Under the pieces are notes generated by a model. That model saw only the letters and a list, made by a program, of their open reading frames with translations. It ran no database searches and was not told where the DNA came from. A stretch of DNA of 64,000 bases from Larkinella terrae (GTDB lineage Bacteria > Bacteroidota > Bacteroidia > Cytophagales > Spirosomataceae), in the NCBI RefSeq assembly GCF_009668025.1, contig NZ_WJXZ01000014.1:1459097-1523096 (forward strand), in the 5' to 3' direction. Each line of letters opens with the position of its first letter. Within the stretch, counting starts at the first letter, position 1. Below are positions 15,811-24,016 of the stretch, one piece after another. Position numbers and translations under genes: made by a program.

Positions 15811-16680
15811 ATGCACACTTTTTTACGATCTGTAGCAATTGTCACCCTGATTGCTGTCGCCGACTCCTGCGCCGTCAGAGACCATCTGGCCCCCGAAACA
15901 AGCTCCTGCCGAACTACCGAATTTCTGGGAGATCTTGATTATTACGTAATTCCGGATGGTGAAACCGTTCAGATTGGCCAGTCCGTCCTGGGCCTATCGG
16001 GCAATATGATTCCGGTAATCTCGATCGTCAAAGCGGGCGGAACTTCGCTTGCGGTGGGTTATCCGGAATACACCATTACCTACGAATATGATTCGGAGGG
16101 TCGGGTGAAGAAAACCGCAACCGGTGGTCGGCTTTATCGCAACGAGCGGTTTACTTCCGAGTTTTCATACGCCCCCAATCAGGTGACTGAAATTTACTCG
16201 GCCTATAATTTCCGGCCGGAACCGTACGTCGAAACCAGAGTGCATATGCTGAATGCGGACGGCATTGAAGAAAAACCGAATTTTTCGTATGCCAACGGGT
16301 TGATTACCGAGGAGCGTTATGCCAATTACACAATAAAAAATACGATTGAAAACGGAAATATTGTCAAGTCGGAAAATATTCCCGTTGATCCATCATCGGG
16401 CCAGCAGGGGTTAAAAACGTACGAATATGACCTGAGCCAACTCAATCCGCTACCGGTTTTTTATCCGATTCTTGCCGCACCGGCTCCTTTTAAACCAAAC
16501 CGTAATCTGTTGCTTAAAATAACCGATGACGATCAGGTTCTGGATAATATCGGCCCCTACGTCATTGAATATAGCTATGTTACAAACGACTGGGGTTTCT
16601 TTCAAATTGAAAAGGTAAACCGTCCGAACGACAACCGGATTTCCTACAATATCAATGGCTACAAGCTATCCTGCCAGTAA
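15811..16680 (+). CDS. Probable lipoprotein with YD-repeat-like region
   Basis: 289 residues. The N-terminus is a hydrophobic signal ending near VADSC, a slightly imperfect lipobox (Cys20). Residues ~85-110 hold TYEYDSEGRVKKTATGG, like the YD/RHS-type strand pairs in Bacteroidota DUF4595-type proteins, and similar strands recur (FSYANGLITEERY, KTYEYDLSQLN). Function unknown. It is a single-gene unit closed by a terminator. Confidence 0.7.
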   Translation: MHTFLRSVAIVTLIAVADSCAVRDHLAPETSSCRTTEFLGDLDYYVIPDGETVQIGQSVLGLSGNMIPVISIVKAGGTSLAVGYPEYTITYEYDSEGRVKKTATGGRLYRNERFTSEFSYAPNQVTEIYSAYNFRPEPYVETRVHMLNADGIEEKPNFSYANGLITEERYANYTIKNTIENGNIVKSENIPVDPSSGQQGLKTYEYDLSQLNPLPVFYPILAAPAPFKPNRNLLLKITDDDQVLDNIGPYVIEYSYVTNDWGFFQIEKVNRPNDNRISYNINGYKLSCQ

Positions 16681-16702
16681 ATCGGTGGTTATTGAATTGG
16701 GT

Positions 16703-16727
16703 AAAGCGCTCTTTCGGGGCGCTTTTT
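16703..16727 (+). terminator. Rho-independent terminator after the 15811 gene
   Basis: AAAGCGC and GCGCTTT arms around an 11-nt loop followed by a T-rich tract, 23 bp after the stop codon. Confidence 0.7.
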
Positions 16728-16740
16728 CTTTTTCAACGAG

Positions 16741-16904
16741 CTGAGAGACTGTCTACAATTTAAAATTTTCCTTTTTTCGATCTGCCCCCAACCCCCTAAA
16801 GGGGGCTTTGAAATGCCGATTAAAGCCCGGCACCGGCCGCCCGGCCTTTAGGGGGTTGGGGGCAAAGTGGAAAAGGAAAATCTGAATTTTAGACAGTCTC
16901 TGAG
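16741..16904. repeat. Long imperfect palindrome, MITE-like, with CCCCCAACCCCCTAAAGG core arms
   Basis: Outer arms CTGAGAGACTGTCTA (from 16741) and TAGACAGTCTCTGAG (to 16904) differ at one base; inner arms AAAATTTTCCTTTT/AAAAGGAAAATC and TGCCCCCAACCCCCTAAA / TTTAGGGGGTTGGGGGCA continue the match to about 60 bp per side. The centre holds a second small hairpin, GGGCTTT/AAAGCCC. No gene lies inside, no clear target-site duplication was found. It resembles non-autonomous miniature elements seen widely in Cytophagales genomes (general knowledge). Confidence 0.8.
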
Positions 16905-16917
16905 ACAGGATTAAAAG

Positions 16918-17127
16918 TTACTCTTCCCGAATCATCGCAACTCCCTTCCTGAACGACGTATAGGCCAGAAAGGTAAACAGGATAACACTGCCGATTTTGG
17001 CTACAACCGCCATCCAGCCGTAGGTGTTGATCACCCGCATGGCTTCCTCATTGGCGTAAACCTGAACCGACATATAAACGAAAGCAAAAGAGAGGAGAAC
17101 CAGGCCAAAACCGGCGGCTTTTTTCAT
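16918..17127 (-). CDS. Small two-helix membrane protein
   Basis: 69 residues with two hydrophobic helices (about 4-25 and 39-56) joined by a short charged loop, and a basic-acidic tail ending in MIREE. No family recognised. It lies directly beside the MITE-like palindrome and follows the DUF3037 gene on the same strand with a 75-bp gap. Confidence 0.6.
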   Translation of the reverse strand: MKKAAGFGLVLLSFAFVYMSVQVYANEEAMRVINTYGWMAVVAKIGSVILFTFLAYTSFRKGVAMIREE

Positions 17128-17202
17128 AAGAAGAAGGATTTAGATGGCTCCAATATAGGTTTTTCTTCGGATTTTTGCGGTTTTTTGATCAATCGCGTTC
17201 GG

Positions 17203-17586
17203 TCAATTTTGAACCAGTTGTTCAAAGAGCCGTGCCAGCTTTTCGGCGGCATCGTCACATAAACCGGTATGAACCGGCGAGGTCTGGACGATGGTGCTGC
17301 GGTTGGCCGTGAGCCACCGGAACCGGCTCGCAATCGGCAGTTGCCCAATCGGACCGCCTTCGCGACGCCCGGCGCAGATCTTCTGGAAAACCCGCAGCCG
17401 TTCCTGCAGGCCCGGAATATCGATTTCGCGGCAAAAAGCGCCCAGGCGGTTTTCGTCCAGCTCAAAAACCGTCTGCAAAAAGCCCTGCGACGGACAAAAA
17501 AGGATGACACCGACATTGAGGAATTCTTCGCGTTCGACGCGCGGCACGACGCGGATCACGGCGTACTCAAACAAGTGATTGGGCAT
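17203..17586 (-). CDS. DUF3037 protein
   Basis: 127 residues from MPNHLFEYAVIRVVPRVER (ATG 17586; an upstream TTG at 17604 is less likely). Matches DUF3037 with EREEFLNVGVILFCPSQGF near residue 17-35, and ASRFRWLTANRSTIVQTSPVHTG near residue 86-108. Function unknown. Its start overlaps the end of the HipA-like kinase gene by 20 bp, so the two are translationally coupled and probably act together. Confidence 0.87.
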   Translation of the reverse strand: MPNHLFEYAVIRVVPRVEREEFLNVGVILFCPSQGFLQTVFELDENRLGAFCREIDIPGLQERLRVFQKICAGRREGGPIGQLPIASRFRWLTANRSTIVQTSPVHTGLCDDAAEKLARLFEQLVQN

Positions 17587-18367
17587 GTTGCGCTTCGTTG
17601 ACAAAGACTTCGGAATGGGCCAGCCGGGTTTCTAAAAAACGTACGTAAATCTGCCGTTGGTCCTCCACCGAATCGGCCGATGGTTCGCTCGTCAGCCACT
17701 CAGCAGGCACCAGATCAACAATGGCCTGAATGCGTTCGGGCGTCAGAATCTGGCGAAATTCGGCATCGACGGCATTGAGTTCGGTGGCCCAGGGGAGCAA
17801 AACGTGGTCTTTCACCGCAGCGAACGGCTTTTTGGCCTGCTCTTCCCAGGGCTGGCCGGAATGGTGAAAATAAAGGGCCGCGCCGTGATCGATCAGCCAG
17901 AGTTCGCGGTGCCAGATCAGCATGTTGGTATTGCGGGCCGTCCGGTCCACGTTGGTGATGAAGCAGTCGAACCAGACAATCTGGGATGCCAGCCGGGCGC
18001 TGACAGTGTTCAAAACCGGGTCGAAGGTGGTGGCGCGGGAGAGAAAGTGAAGCCCCAGATTCAGGCCACCACTGGCCCGCAGCAAATCCTGAATTTCCTC
18101 ATCCGGTTCGGTTCGGGCCATCGCGGGGTCAAGAATGGCGAACACAATTTCGGGAATCCGGAAGCCAAGCGCTCGGGCGAGTTCACCGGCAATCAGCTCG
18201 GCAATGAGCGCTTTGACGCCCTGGCCCGCTCCCCGAAACTTCAGAACGTACAGAAAATCATCGTCGGCGTCCACGATGGCGGGCAGCGAGCCCCCTTCGC
18301 GCAAAGGCGTAACGTACCGGGTCACGTGGACGGTCCGGATGGGAGATTCGCGATCGTTTGGGGCCAT
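17567..18367 (-). CDS. HipA-like kinase (HipA_2 type)
   Basis: 266 residues from MAPNDRES (ATG 18367), shorter than true HipA (about 440). Visible kinase features of the HipA/PI3K-like fold: VLKFRG (Lys43), AELIAGELARALG (Glu57 region), FITNVDRTARNTNMLI with Asp141 and Asn146 as catalytic and metal residues, and LIDHGAALYF with Asp160 replacing the DFG Asp. The N-terminal HipA domain is missing, as is any HipB-type HTH antitoxin. The partner is the overlapping DUF3037 gene. Target of phosphorylation unknown. Confidence 0.85.
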   Translation of the reverse strand: MAPNDRESPIRTVHVTRYVTPLREGGSLPAIVDADDDFLYVLKFRGAGQGVKALIAELIAGELARALGFRIPEIVFAILDPAMARTEPDEEIQDLLRASGGLNLGLHFLSRATTFDPVLNTVSARLASQIVWFDCFITNVDRTARNTNMLIWHRELWLIDHGAALYFHHSGQPWEEQAKKPFAAVKDHVLLPWATELNAVDAEFRQILTPERIQAIVDLVPAEWLTSEPSADSVEDQRQIYVRFLETRLAHSEVFVNEAQHAQSLV

Positions 18368-18511
18368 TCTTACCAGATTATTTGGGCGGTTGGAAAAGTT
18401 ACTTTCGACTTCCATTCCGAGTTTGCGGGAAATTTAGGCCAATTTTTTGAGAATTCAGGGCTGAATTACGGAATCGTTCGGCAACGACTTCGGCAGGATA
18501 ACGAAAAGCCT

Positions 18512-18519
18512 TACCTTTG
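18512..18519 (+). promoter_or_regulatory. Candidate -7 element of purL
   Basis: TACCTTTG matches TAnnTTTG, 27 bp before the purL ATG. No strong TTG lies at the expected -33 distance (TTCGG there). No purine riboswitch-like structure was recognised in the 179-bp divergent region. Confidence 0.4.
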
Positions 18520-18546
18520 CGCCAACGAACATTCTGCTCAATCCGC

Positions 18547-20799
18547 ATGTCTGCCGAAACGACCGATCAATTACCAACGCTCGAAACCGCCCGCAAACTG
18601 GGTCTGCTCCCCGACGAATACGACCGTATCATCGCCATTCTGGGCCGGAAACCCAACTTTACCGAACTGAGTATCTTCTCCGTCATGTGGTCGGAGCACT
18701 GCTCCTACAAAAACTCGATTGTCTGGCTCAAAACCCTGCCCCGCGACACCACCGGCGACGCACCCAGCCGGATGCTGGCCAAAGCGGGTGAAGAGAATGC
18801 CGGACTGGTCGATATTGGCGATGGGTTGGCCTGTAGTTTCAAGATCGAGTCGCACAACCACCCCTCGGCCATCGAGCCGTATCAGGGCGCGGCAACCGGC
18901 GTGGGCGGCATCAACCGTGATATTTTTACGATGGGCGCGCGGCCCATTGCCCAACTGAACTCGTTGCGGTTTGGCAATTTGTCGTTGCCGAAAACCCGGC
19001 GGCTGCTGAAAGGAGTCGTCAAAGGCATTGGCGATTACGGTAACGCGTTCGGGATTCCGACCGTGGGCGGAGAGGTCTATTTTGACGATTGTTACAACAT
19101 CAATCCGCTCGTCAATGCATTTTCGGCCGGGATCGTCGAAACCGGAAAGGTCGCCAAAGCGATTGCTTACGGCGTTGGCAACCCGGTTTTTATCGTCGGT
19201 TCGGCCACGGGCAAAGACGGTATTCACGGCGCAACCTTCGCTTCGGAAGATATTTCGGACAAGTCGACCGAAAAACTTCCGGCGGTTCAGGTGGGCGATC
19301 CGTTCATGGAAAAACTCCTGCTCGAAGCCACGCTGGAAGTGATTGCCACGGGCTATGTGGTTGGTATTCAGGATATGGGCGCGGCCGGTATCATCTGCTC
19401 GACTTCCGAAATGAGCGCCAAAGGCGAACACGGCATGGACATCGACCTCGACAAAGTGCCGACGCGTCAGGTGAACATGGACCCGTTCGAAATTCTGCTT
19501 TCGGAGTCGCAGGAGCGGATGCTGGTGGTCATTGAAAAAGGAAAAGAGGCCGTTATTCGGCAGATTTTTGATAAATGGGATTTGAACTGCGAGCAGATTG
19601 GTGTCGTCACCGATACCGGTCGCCTGAAATTCCACCGCTACGGTCAACTGGTGGCCGACGTGCCCGCCGATGACCTCGTGCTGGGCGGTGGTGCTCCGCA
19701 ATACAACCGCGAATACCGCGAACCGGCTTATTTCCAGGAATTTAAGAAGTTTACGATCGATAGCATTCCGGATGTAGAAACCGCCGAGATTCAGGCGGTG
19801 GCCGAACACCTGCTCTCACACCCGAACATCTGCTCGCGCCGGTGGGTGTATGAACAGTACGATTCGATGGTGGGAACCGCCAACCGGAGCACCAACGCGC
19901 CGTCGGATGCTGCCGTGGTCAGTGTGAAAGGCACCGATAAATCCATCGTCATCACGGTCGATTGCAACAGCCGCTACGTGAATGCCGACCCCGAAGAAGG
20001 TTGCGCTATTGCCGTAGCTGAAGCCGCCCGCAATATCGTTTGTTCGGGAGGGGAACCGCTGGCGATTACGAATTGCCTGAATTTCGGAAATCCTTATGTG
20101 CCAGAGGTTTACTGGCAGTTTGTGGGCGCCATCAAAGGCATGAAAAAGGCCTGCGAAAAATTCAATACGCCGGTAACAGGTGGCAACGTCAGCTTCTACA
20201 ACCAGAGCTCCGACGAAGGACCGGTTTTTCCGACACCAACAATCGGAATGCTGGGGCTGATGGAACAGTCCGACAACCGCATAACGCTAGGTTTCCGCCA
20301 GCCGGGCGATCTGATTTATCTGGTGGGCGAGTCGAAAAACGACGTCGGTTCGTCGGAATACCTGTATTCGTACCGGGGCGTCAAAGGGTCTCCGGCACCG
20401 GTTTTTGATCTGGACGAAGAGTTTACGCTGCAAGCGGTTGTGAAAGGCATTATTCAGGAGAAATTAGTTGTTTCGGCGCACGACATTTCCGACGGTGGGC
20501 TGTTTGTAACCCTGGCGGAATCCGCGATGGCGGGCCAGACCGGTTTTACGATCCAGACCGACGGCGGTTTCCGGAAAGATGCCTTCCTGTTCGGCGAAAG
20601 CCAAAGCCGGGTAGTCGTATCGGTTTCGCCCGAAAAACAGGCTCAATTTGAAGGCTCGCTGGAAAAGTCCAATGTTTCGGTTCGCAAGTTAGGTACGGTT
20701 TCGGCTGGTGACTTTGTGATCGACGGTGAGACAGTTTTGTCAGTTGCCGATGCGAAGTTGCTGTATGACAATGCATTGGGTCAGAAAATGGGAGCGTGA
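18547..20799 (+). CDS. purL: Phosphoribosylformylglycinamidine synthase subunit PurL
   Basis: 750 residues from [19 protein letters not shown] (ATG 18547). This is the small PurL form, which needs separate PurS and PurQ, not seen here. It performs the fourth step of purine synthesis, FGAR + Gln + ATP to FGAM. Signatures include [14 protein letters not shown] near residue 48 with the catalytic His, [24 protein letters not shown] near 100, [12 protein letters not shown] and the second half copy [17 protein letters not shown] near 650. Cytosolic. Divergent from the HipA-like kinase. Confidence 0.97.
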   Translation: MSAETTDQLPTLETARKLGLLPDEYDRIIAILGRKPNFTELSIFSVMWSEHCSYKNSIVWLKTLPRDTTGDAPSRMLAKAGEENAGLVDIGDGLACSFKIESHNHPSAIEPYQGAATGVGGINRDIFTMGARPIAQLNSLRFGNLSLPKTRRLLKGVVKGIGDYGNAFGIPTVGGEVYFDDCYNINPLVNAFSAGIVETGKVAKAIAYGVGNPVFIVGSATGKDGIHGATFASEDISDKSTEKLPAVQVGDPFMEKLLLEATLEVIATGYVVGIQDMGAAGIICSTSEMSAKGEHGMDIDLDKVPTRQVNMDPFEILLSESQERMLVVIEKGKEAVIRQIFDKWDLNCEQIGVVTDTGRLKFHRYGQLVADVPADDLVLGGGAPQYNREYREPAYFQEFKKFTIDSIPDVETAEIQAVAEHLLSHPNICSRRWVYEQYDSMVGTANRSTNAPSDAAVVSVKGTDKSIVITVDCNSRYVNADPEEGCAIAVAEAARNIVCSGGEPLAITNCLNFGNPYVPEVYWQFVGAIKGMKKACEKFNTPVTGGNVSFYNQSSDEGPVFPTPTIGMLGLMEQSDNRITLGFRQPGDLIYLVGESKNDVGSSEYLYSYRGVKGSPAPVFDLDEEFTLQAVVKGIIQEKLVVSAHDISDGGLFVTLAESAMAGQTGFTIQTDGGFRKDAFLFGESQSRVVVSVSPEKQAQFEGSLEKSNVSVRKLGTVSAGDFVIDGETVLSVADAKLLYDNALGQKMGA

Positions 20800-20864
20800 C
20801 TTTAGACGAAATAGAATTGATCAACGTGATTTCAGAGGTCCTTCGGCATTGATAACTAATCAGC

Positions 20865-21467
20865 ATGTTTACTTCAGACAGAAAAAGAAGTTACACGGTA
20901 GAAGAATATCTTTCCCTGGAGGAAAAGAGCGAAATCCGGCATGAACTCCTTGATGGCGAAATGCTGGCAATGGCTGGAACTTCGTTAAATCACAATGAAT
21001 TAATTGATCGAACAAAAGATGTTTTAAAAGTATTTTTTCGGCCGAAAGGGTGTAATGTTTACTCTGAAAGCATCAAACTGGAGGCAGGTAATGGACAGTA
21101 TACTTATCCGGATATCATTCTGACTTGTCATCCATTTGATTTGCGCGGAACCCAACATAGTATTCGGCAGCCGCAGTTATTGGTCGAAGTATTGTCAAAA
21201 TCGTCAGCGGCTGCCGATCGGGGAATTAAATGGCGGAAATACCGTAAAATTCCCTCACTCTTATATTACATGTTGATTGACCAATACTCAACAACAGTCG
21301 AACTTTTCAGCCGCATTGAACAAACCGATGAGTGGGTTAACAGCGTATATGAAAATTTGGATGATATTATCGTTTTGCCAAGGTTGAATTTTGAGTTCAC
21401 ATTAAAAGATATATATAACGGGATCGACTTGCATCCTGAGGAAGAGGACGTTCAGGAAGACGCATGA
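20865..21467 (+). CDS. Uma2-family endonuclease-fold protein (DUF820)
   Basis: 200 residues. Begins with the usual YTVEEYLSLEEKSEIRHELLDGEML, continues with VYSESIKLEAGNGQYTYPDIILTC and PQLLVEVLSKSSAAADRGIKWRKYRKIPSL, so the restriction-like nuclease residues (Glu in RHELLDGE, Asp in YPDI, Glu-x-Leu-Ser in VEVLSKS, Lys in KWRKY) are all present. The family is PD-(D/E)XK-like and its role is unknown, despite frequent duplication in cyanobacteria and Bacteroidota. Its stop overlaps the truA start by 4 bp (ATGA). Confidence 0.9.
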   Translation: MFTSDRKRSYTVEEYLSLEEKSEIRHELLDGEMLAMAGTSLNHNELIDRTKDVLKVFFRPKGCNVYSESIKLEAGNGQYTYPDIILTCHPFDLRGTQHSIRQPQLLVEVLSKSSAAADRGIKWRKYRKIPSLLYYMLIDQYSTTVELFSRIEQTDEWVNSVYENLDDIIVLPRLNFEFTLKDIYNGIDLHPEEEDVQEDA

Positions 21468-22231
21468 GTCAACGCTATTTTATCCAACTTTCATACCGCG
21501 GCACGGCTTACCACGGCTGGCAGTTTCAGCCCAACGGCATCAGTATTCAGGAAGTGCTGGAGCAGAAACTGAGCATGATTCTGAAAGAGCGCATTGCCAT
21601 TGTGGGAAGCGGTCGGACGGATGCCGGGGTTCACGCCGAACAGCAGTTTGCTCATTTTGAACGGGAGCACCCGCTCGACCTGACGGATACGCTGATTCAT
21701 GCCTTGAATTGCCTGCTGCCGCCGGACATTGCCATTCAGACCATTTTCCCAGTCGCCCCCGACGTTCACGCCCGGTTTTCGGCCACTACCCGTTACTACC
21801 AATACCGCATCCGAAAACAGAAAAGCCCGTTTCTGGATTACCTGGTATACGTTTTTCGGCCCCAACTCGACATCGACGAGATGAACAAGGCGGCCGCGCT
21901 CTTGTTTCAATACGATGATTTTGAGAGTTTTAGCAAAGTTCGGACGAAAGTGTCGCATTTTCGCTGTCTCATTCACCGGGCGGAGTGGGTAATTGAAAAC
22001 GACCAACTGGTTTTTCACATCAAAGCCAACCGGTTTTTATACGGTATGGTGCGCACGCTGGTGGGAACGATGCTCGAAGTCGGGCAAGGACGAATGACGG
22101 TTGCCGAATTTGAACAGATTCTGCTGGCAAAAGACCGCACCAAAGCCGGGCGTTCGGCCCCAGCGAGCGGGTTGTTTCTGGTGGAAGTGGGCTATCCACC
22201 CGGCGTATTTGATAAGAAAAATGACGAATGA
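21464..22231 (+). CDS. truA: tRNA pseudouridine(38-40) synthase TruA
   Basis: 255 residues, normal length. Motif GSGRTDAGVHA carries the catalytic Asp53; other family stretches are the N-terminal FIQLSYRGTAYHGWQFQPN, YYQYRIRKQKSP near residue 108 and the C-terminal FLYGMVRTLVGTMLEVGQG. It modifies uridines 38-40 in the anticodon arm of many tRNAs. Translationally coupled to the upstream Uma2 gene through an ATGA overlap. Confidence 0.97.
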   Translation: MSQRYFIQLSYRGTAYHGWQFQPNGISIQEVLEQKLSMILKERIAIVGSGRTDAGVHAEQQFAHFEREHPLDLTDTLIHALNCLLPPDIAIQTIFPVAPDVHARFSATTRYYQYRIRKQKSPFLDYLVYVFRPQLDIDEMNKAAALLFQYDDFESFSKVRTKVSHFRCLIHRAEWVIENDQLVFHIKANRFLYGMVRTLVGTMLEVGQGRMTVAEFEQILLAKDRTKAGRSAPASGLFLVEVGYPPGVFDKKNDE

Positions 22232-22298
22232 TGAACCATGAATGATGAATTCGAGTAAATTGGGTAATTCATCGTTTATCATTCATCGTTCATCATTC
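22219..22298. repeat. Intergenic palindrome of ATGAATGATGAA words between truA and xdhC-like gene
   Basis: Left half repeats ATGACGAATGATGAACC and ATGAATGATGAATT; after a 15-bp centre the right half holds AATTCATCGTTTATC, ATTCATCGTTCATCATT. The halves are complementary over about 30 bp with a few mismatches. An ATG inside it gives a spurious extension of the next frame. Confidence 0.75.
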
Positions 22299-22304
22299 AA
22301 AAAC

Positions 22305-23288
22305 GTGATTAACGAATTCCAGCAACTCATCCAGGCTTATCGAAAAACCGACTTTAGCCAGCGAAAAGCCGCCCTGGCAACCGTCGTCGGGTTGAGCGGT
22401 TCGGGCTATCGCCGACCGGGTGCCCGCATGTACATCACCGATGACGGTCAATGGATTGGAGCCATCAGCGGAGGATGTCTGGAAGGCGATGCCTTGCGGA
22501 AAGCCCGTGAAGTCATGCAAACCCGTCAGGCCCGTTTGGTTACTTACGACACCTCCAACCCGGAAGGTGAAAATTTTGGCATCGGGTTGGGGTGTAACGG
22601 CGTGTTGGACGTCCTGATTCAGGCCATCGACCCCGAGGATTCGGAAAATCCGCTCGAAACGCTCGACCGGGTGATGCAGGAACGACGACCGCTGAGGTTT
22701 GAAACCACCCTGCCCGACGGCGCCGGAATCTTCGTCGAAGAGCTTAAACCAGACATTCAATTGCTGGTTTTTGGGGGCGGTTACGACGCCGTGCCGCTGG
22801 TGCAACTGGCCAAACAGCTTGGCTGGCGGGTTGTGGTTACCGACGATTGTGTGGCGCATTTGCAACCCCGGCGGTTTGGCGTTGCCGACGAAATGCTGGC
22901 CGTTCAGCGCGACGATATTCGGCAGCAAATACCGATCGATGCCTACTCGGCAGCGGTTTTGATTTCTCACAATTTCAAATACGATCGCTCGGTTTTGCGG
23001 GAATTATTGCAGACCAATATTCCCTATATTGGCCTTCTGGGGCCGAAAAAGCGCGGAGATGCGCTGCTGGACGAGGTCAGCGATCTAGTCACTACCCGCG
23101 ATGAAAAACGGCTTTTCTGGCCGATTGGTCTGGATGTCGGAGCCGACAATCCGCCGGAAATTGCGCTGTCCATTCTGGCTGAAATTCAGGCGGTTTTTCG
23201 GAAAACATCGGCCCAGCCGTTAAAATTCAAGAATGCGCCGATCCATCAGCCTGTGCAATCGATCAGCACTTCCGTTGACCTGAACTGA
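22305..23288 (+). CDS. XdhC/CoxI family protein
   Basis: About 327 residues if translation begins at GTG 22305 (INEFQQLIQAYRKTDFSQRKA); the ATG at 22242 would add residues coded by the palindrome and is rejected. N-terminal XdhC_CoxI domain has SGSGYRRPGARMYI and IGAISGGCLEGDALRKA; the C-terminal XdhC Rossmann domain has LLVFGGGYDAVPL near residue 170 and YIGLLGPKKRGDALL near 240. XdhC proteins sulfurate or insert molybdenum cofactor into xanthine-dehydrogenase-type enzymes. The next gene is the usual nucleotidyltransferase partner, but no dehydrogenase gene is in this window. Confidence 0.93.
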   Translation: MINEFQQLIQAYRKTDFSQRKAALATVVGLSGSGYRRPGARMYITDDGQWIGAISGGCLEGDALRKAREVMQTRQARLVTYDTSNPEGENFGIGLGCNGVLDVLIQAIDPEDSENPLETLDRVMQERRPLRFETTLPDGAGIFVEELKPDIQLLVFGGGYDAVPLVQLAKQLGWRVVVTDDCVAHLQPRRFGVADEMLAVQRDDIRQQIPIDAYSAAVLISHNFKYDRSVLRELLQTNIPYIGLLGPKKRGDALLDEVSDLVTTRDEKRLFWPIGLDVGADNPPEIALSILAEIQAVFRKTSAQPLKFKNAPIHQPVQSISTSVDLN

Positions 23289-23301
23289 CCAGTAATTCCT
23301 C

Positions 23302-23889
23302 ATGAACATTGGCATCATCATTTTGGCGGCAGGCGCTTCGTCGCGGATGGGTAATCAACCAAAGCAACTCATTGAATGGGAGGGCCGTACGCTGATCCGG
23401 CGGGCGGTTGATATGGCGCTGGAGACACCTTTCCGGCCTGTCGTCGTCGTAGTCGGTGCCAATAAAAACCGGATTTCTCCTGAACTGGACGGGTTACCGG
23501 TTACCATTATTGATAACCAGCACTGGCAGCAGGGGCTTTCATCTTCAATAAAAACCGGTCTGGCGGCTGTTTATCTGACCCAGAAGAACATCGACGCGGT
23601 ACTGTTTTTGCTGACCGATCAACCGGGTGTCGATCGCGGTTTGTTGCTGCAATTGGCGCAGGTGTATCGGGAAACCGGTAAGGGAATCGTGGCTTCGGGT
23701 TACGCGGGCAGTTTGGGTGTTCCGGCCCTGTTCGACCGGAAATACATCAGCGAACTGCTCAGTCTGACGGGTGATACCGGCGCGAAGTGGGTGATTGCCA
23801 ATCATAAAGACGATTGTGCAGAAGTGCCTTTCGAATCCGGTAAAATTGATCTGGACACCGATGAGGACGTCGAGCGGTTTTTTGGTTAA
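23302..23889 (+). CDS. Molybdenum cofactor nucleotidyltransferase (MobA/MocA-like)
   Basis: 195 residues, cytosolic. N-terminal nucleotide-binding signature LAAGASSRMGNQPKQLIEW (residues 8-26), metal site in LLTDQPGVDRG near 103, and the later ASGYAGSLGVPALF and ALFDRKYISELLSLTGDTGAK stretches place it with MocA-type enzymes that attach CMP (or GMP) to molybdopterin. It starts 13 bp after the XdhC-type gene, forming a two-gene cofactor-maturation unit for a molybdenum hydroxylase encoded elsewhere. Confidence 0.92.
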   Translation: MNIGIIILAAGASSRMGNQPKQLIEWEGRTLIRRAVDMALETPFRPVVVVVGANKNRISPELDGLPVTIIDNQHWQQGLSSSIKTGLAAVYLTQKNIDAVLFLLTDQPGVDRGLLLQLAQVYRETGKGIVASGYAGSLGVPALFDRKYISELLSLTGDTGAKWVIANHKDDCAEVPFESGKIDLDTDEDVERFFG

Positions 23890-23945
23890 GAAATACCGCA
23901 AACTCACAACAGCTTACTATACCTAAAAAAAATTGTGCAGCAGTG

Positions 23946-23975
23946 TTTGCACTTTGCAAAACCTTAATAACTTTG
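23946..23975 (+). promoter_or_regulatory. Bacteroidota-type promoter of the 24017 gene
   Basis: TTTG at 23946-23949, 18 nt, then TAACTTTG at 23968-23975. Initiation near 23982 leaves a leader of about 35 nt. Confidence 0.6.
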
Positions 23976-24016
23976 AAACACAAAGTTCTTTTTATGGCCT
24001 TTTTAACTTTTCAATA

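Noticed and set aside
22242-22304. ATG 22242 as start of the XdhC-type gene
   Set aside because: It lies inside the palindrome and would add residues unlike any XdhC N-terminus; GTG 22305 fits the family.
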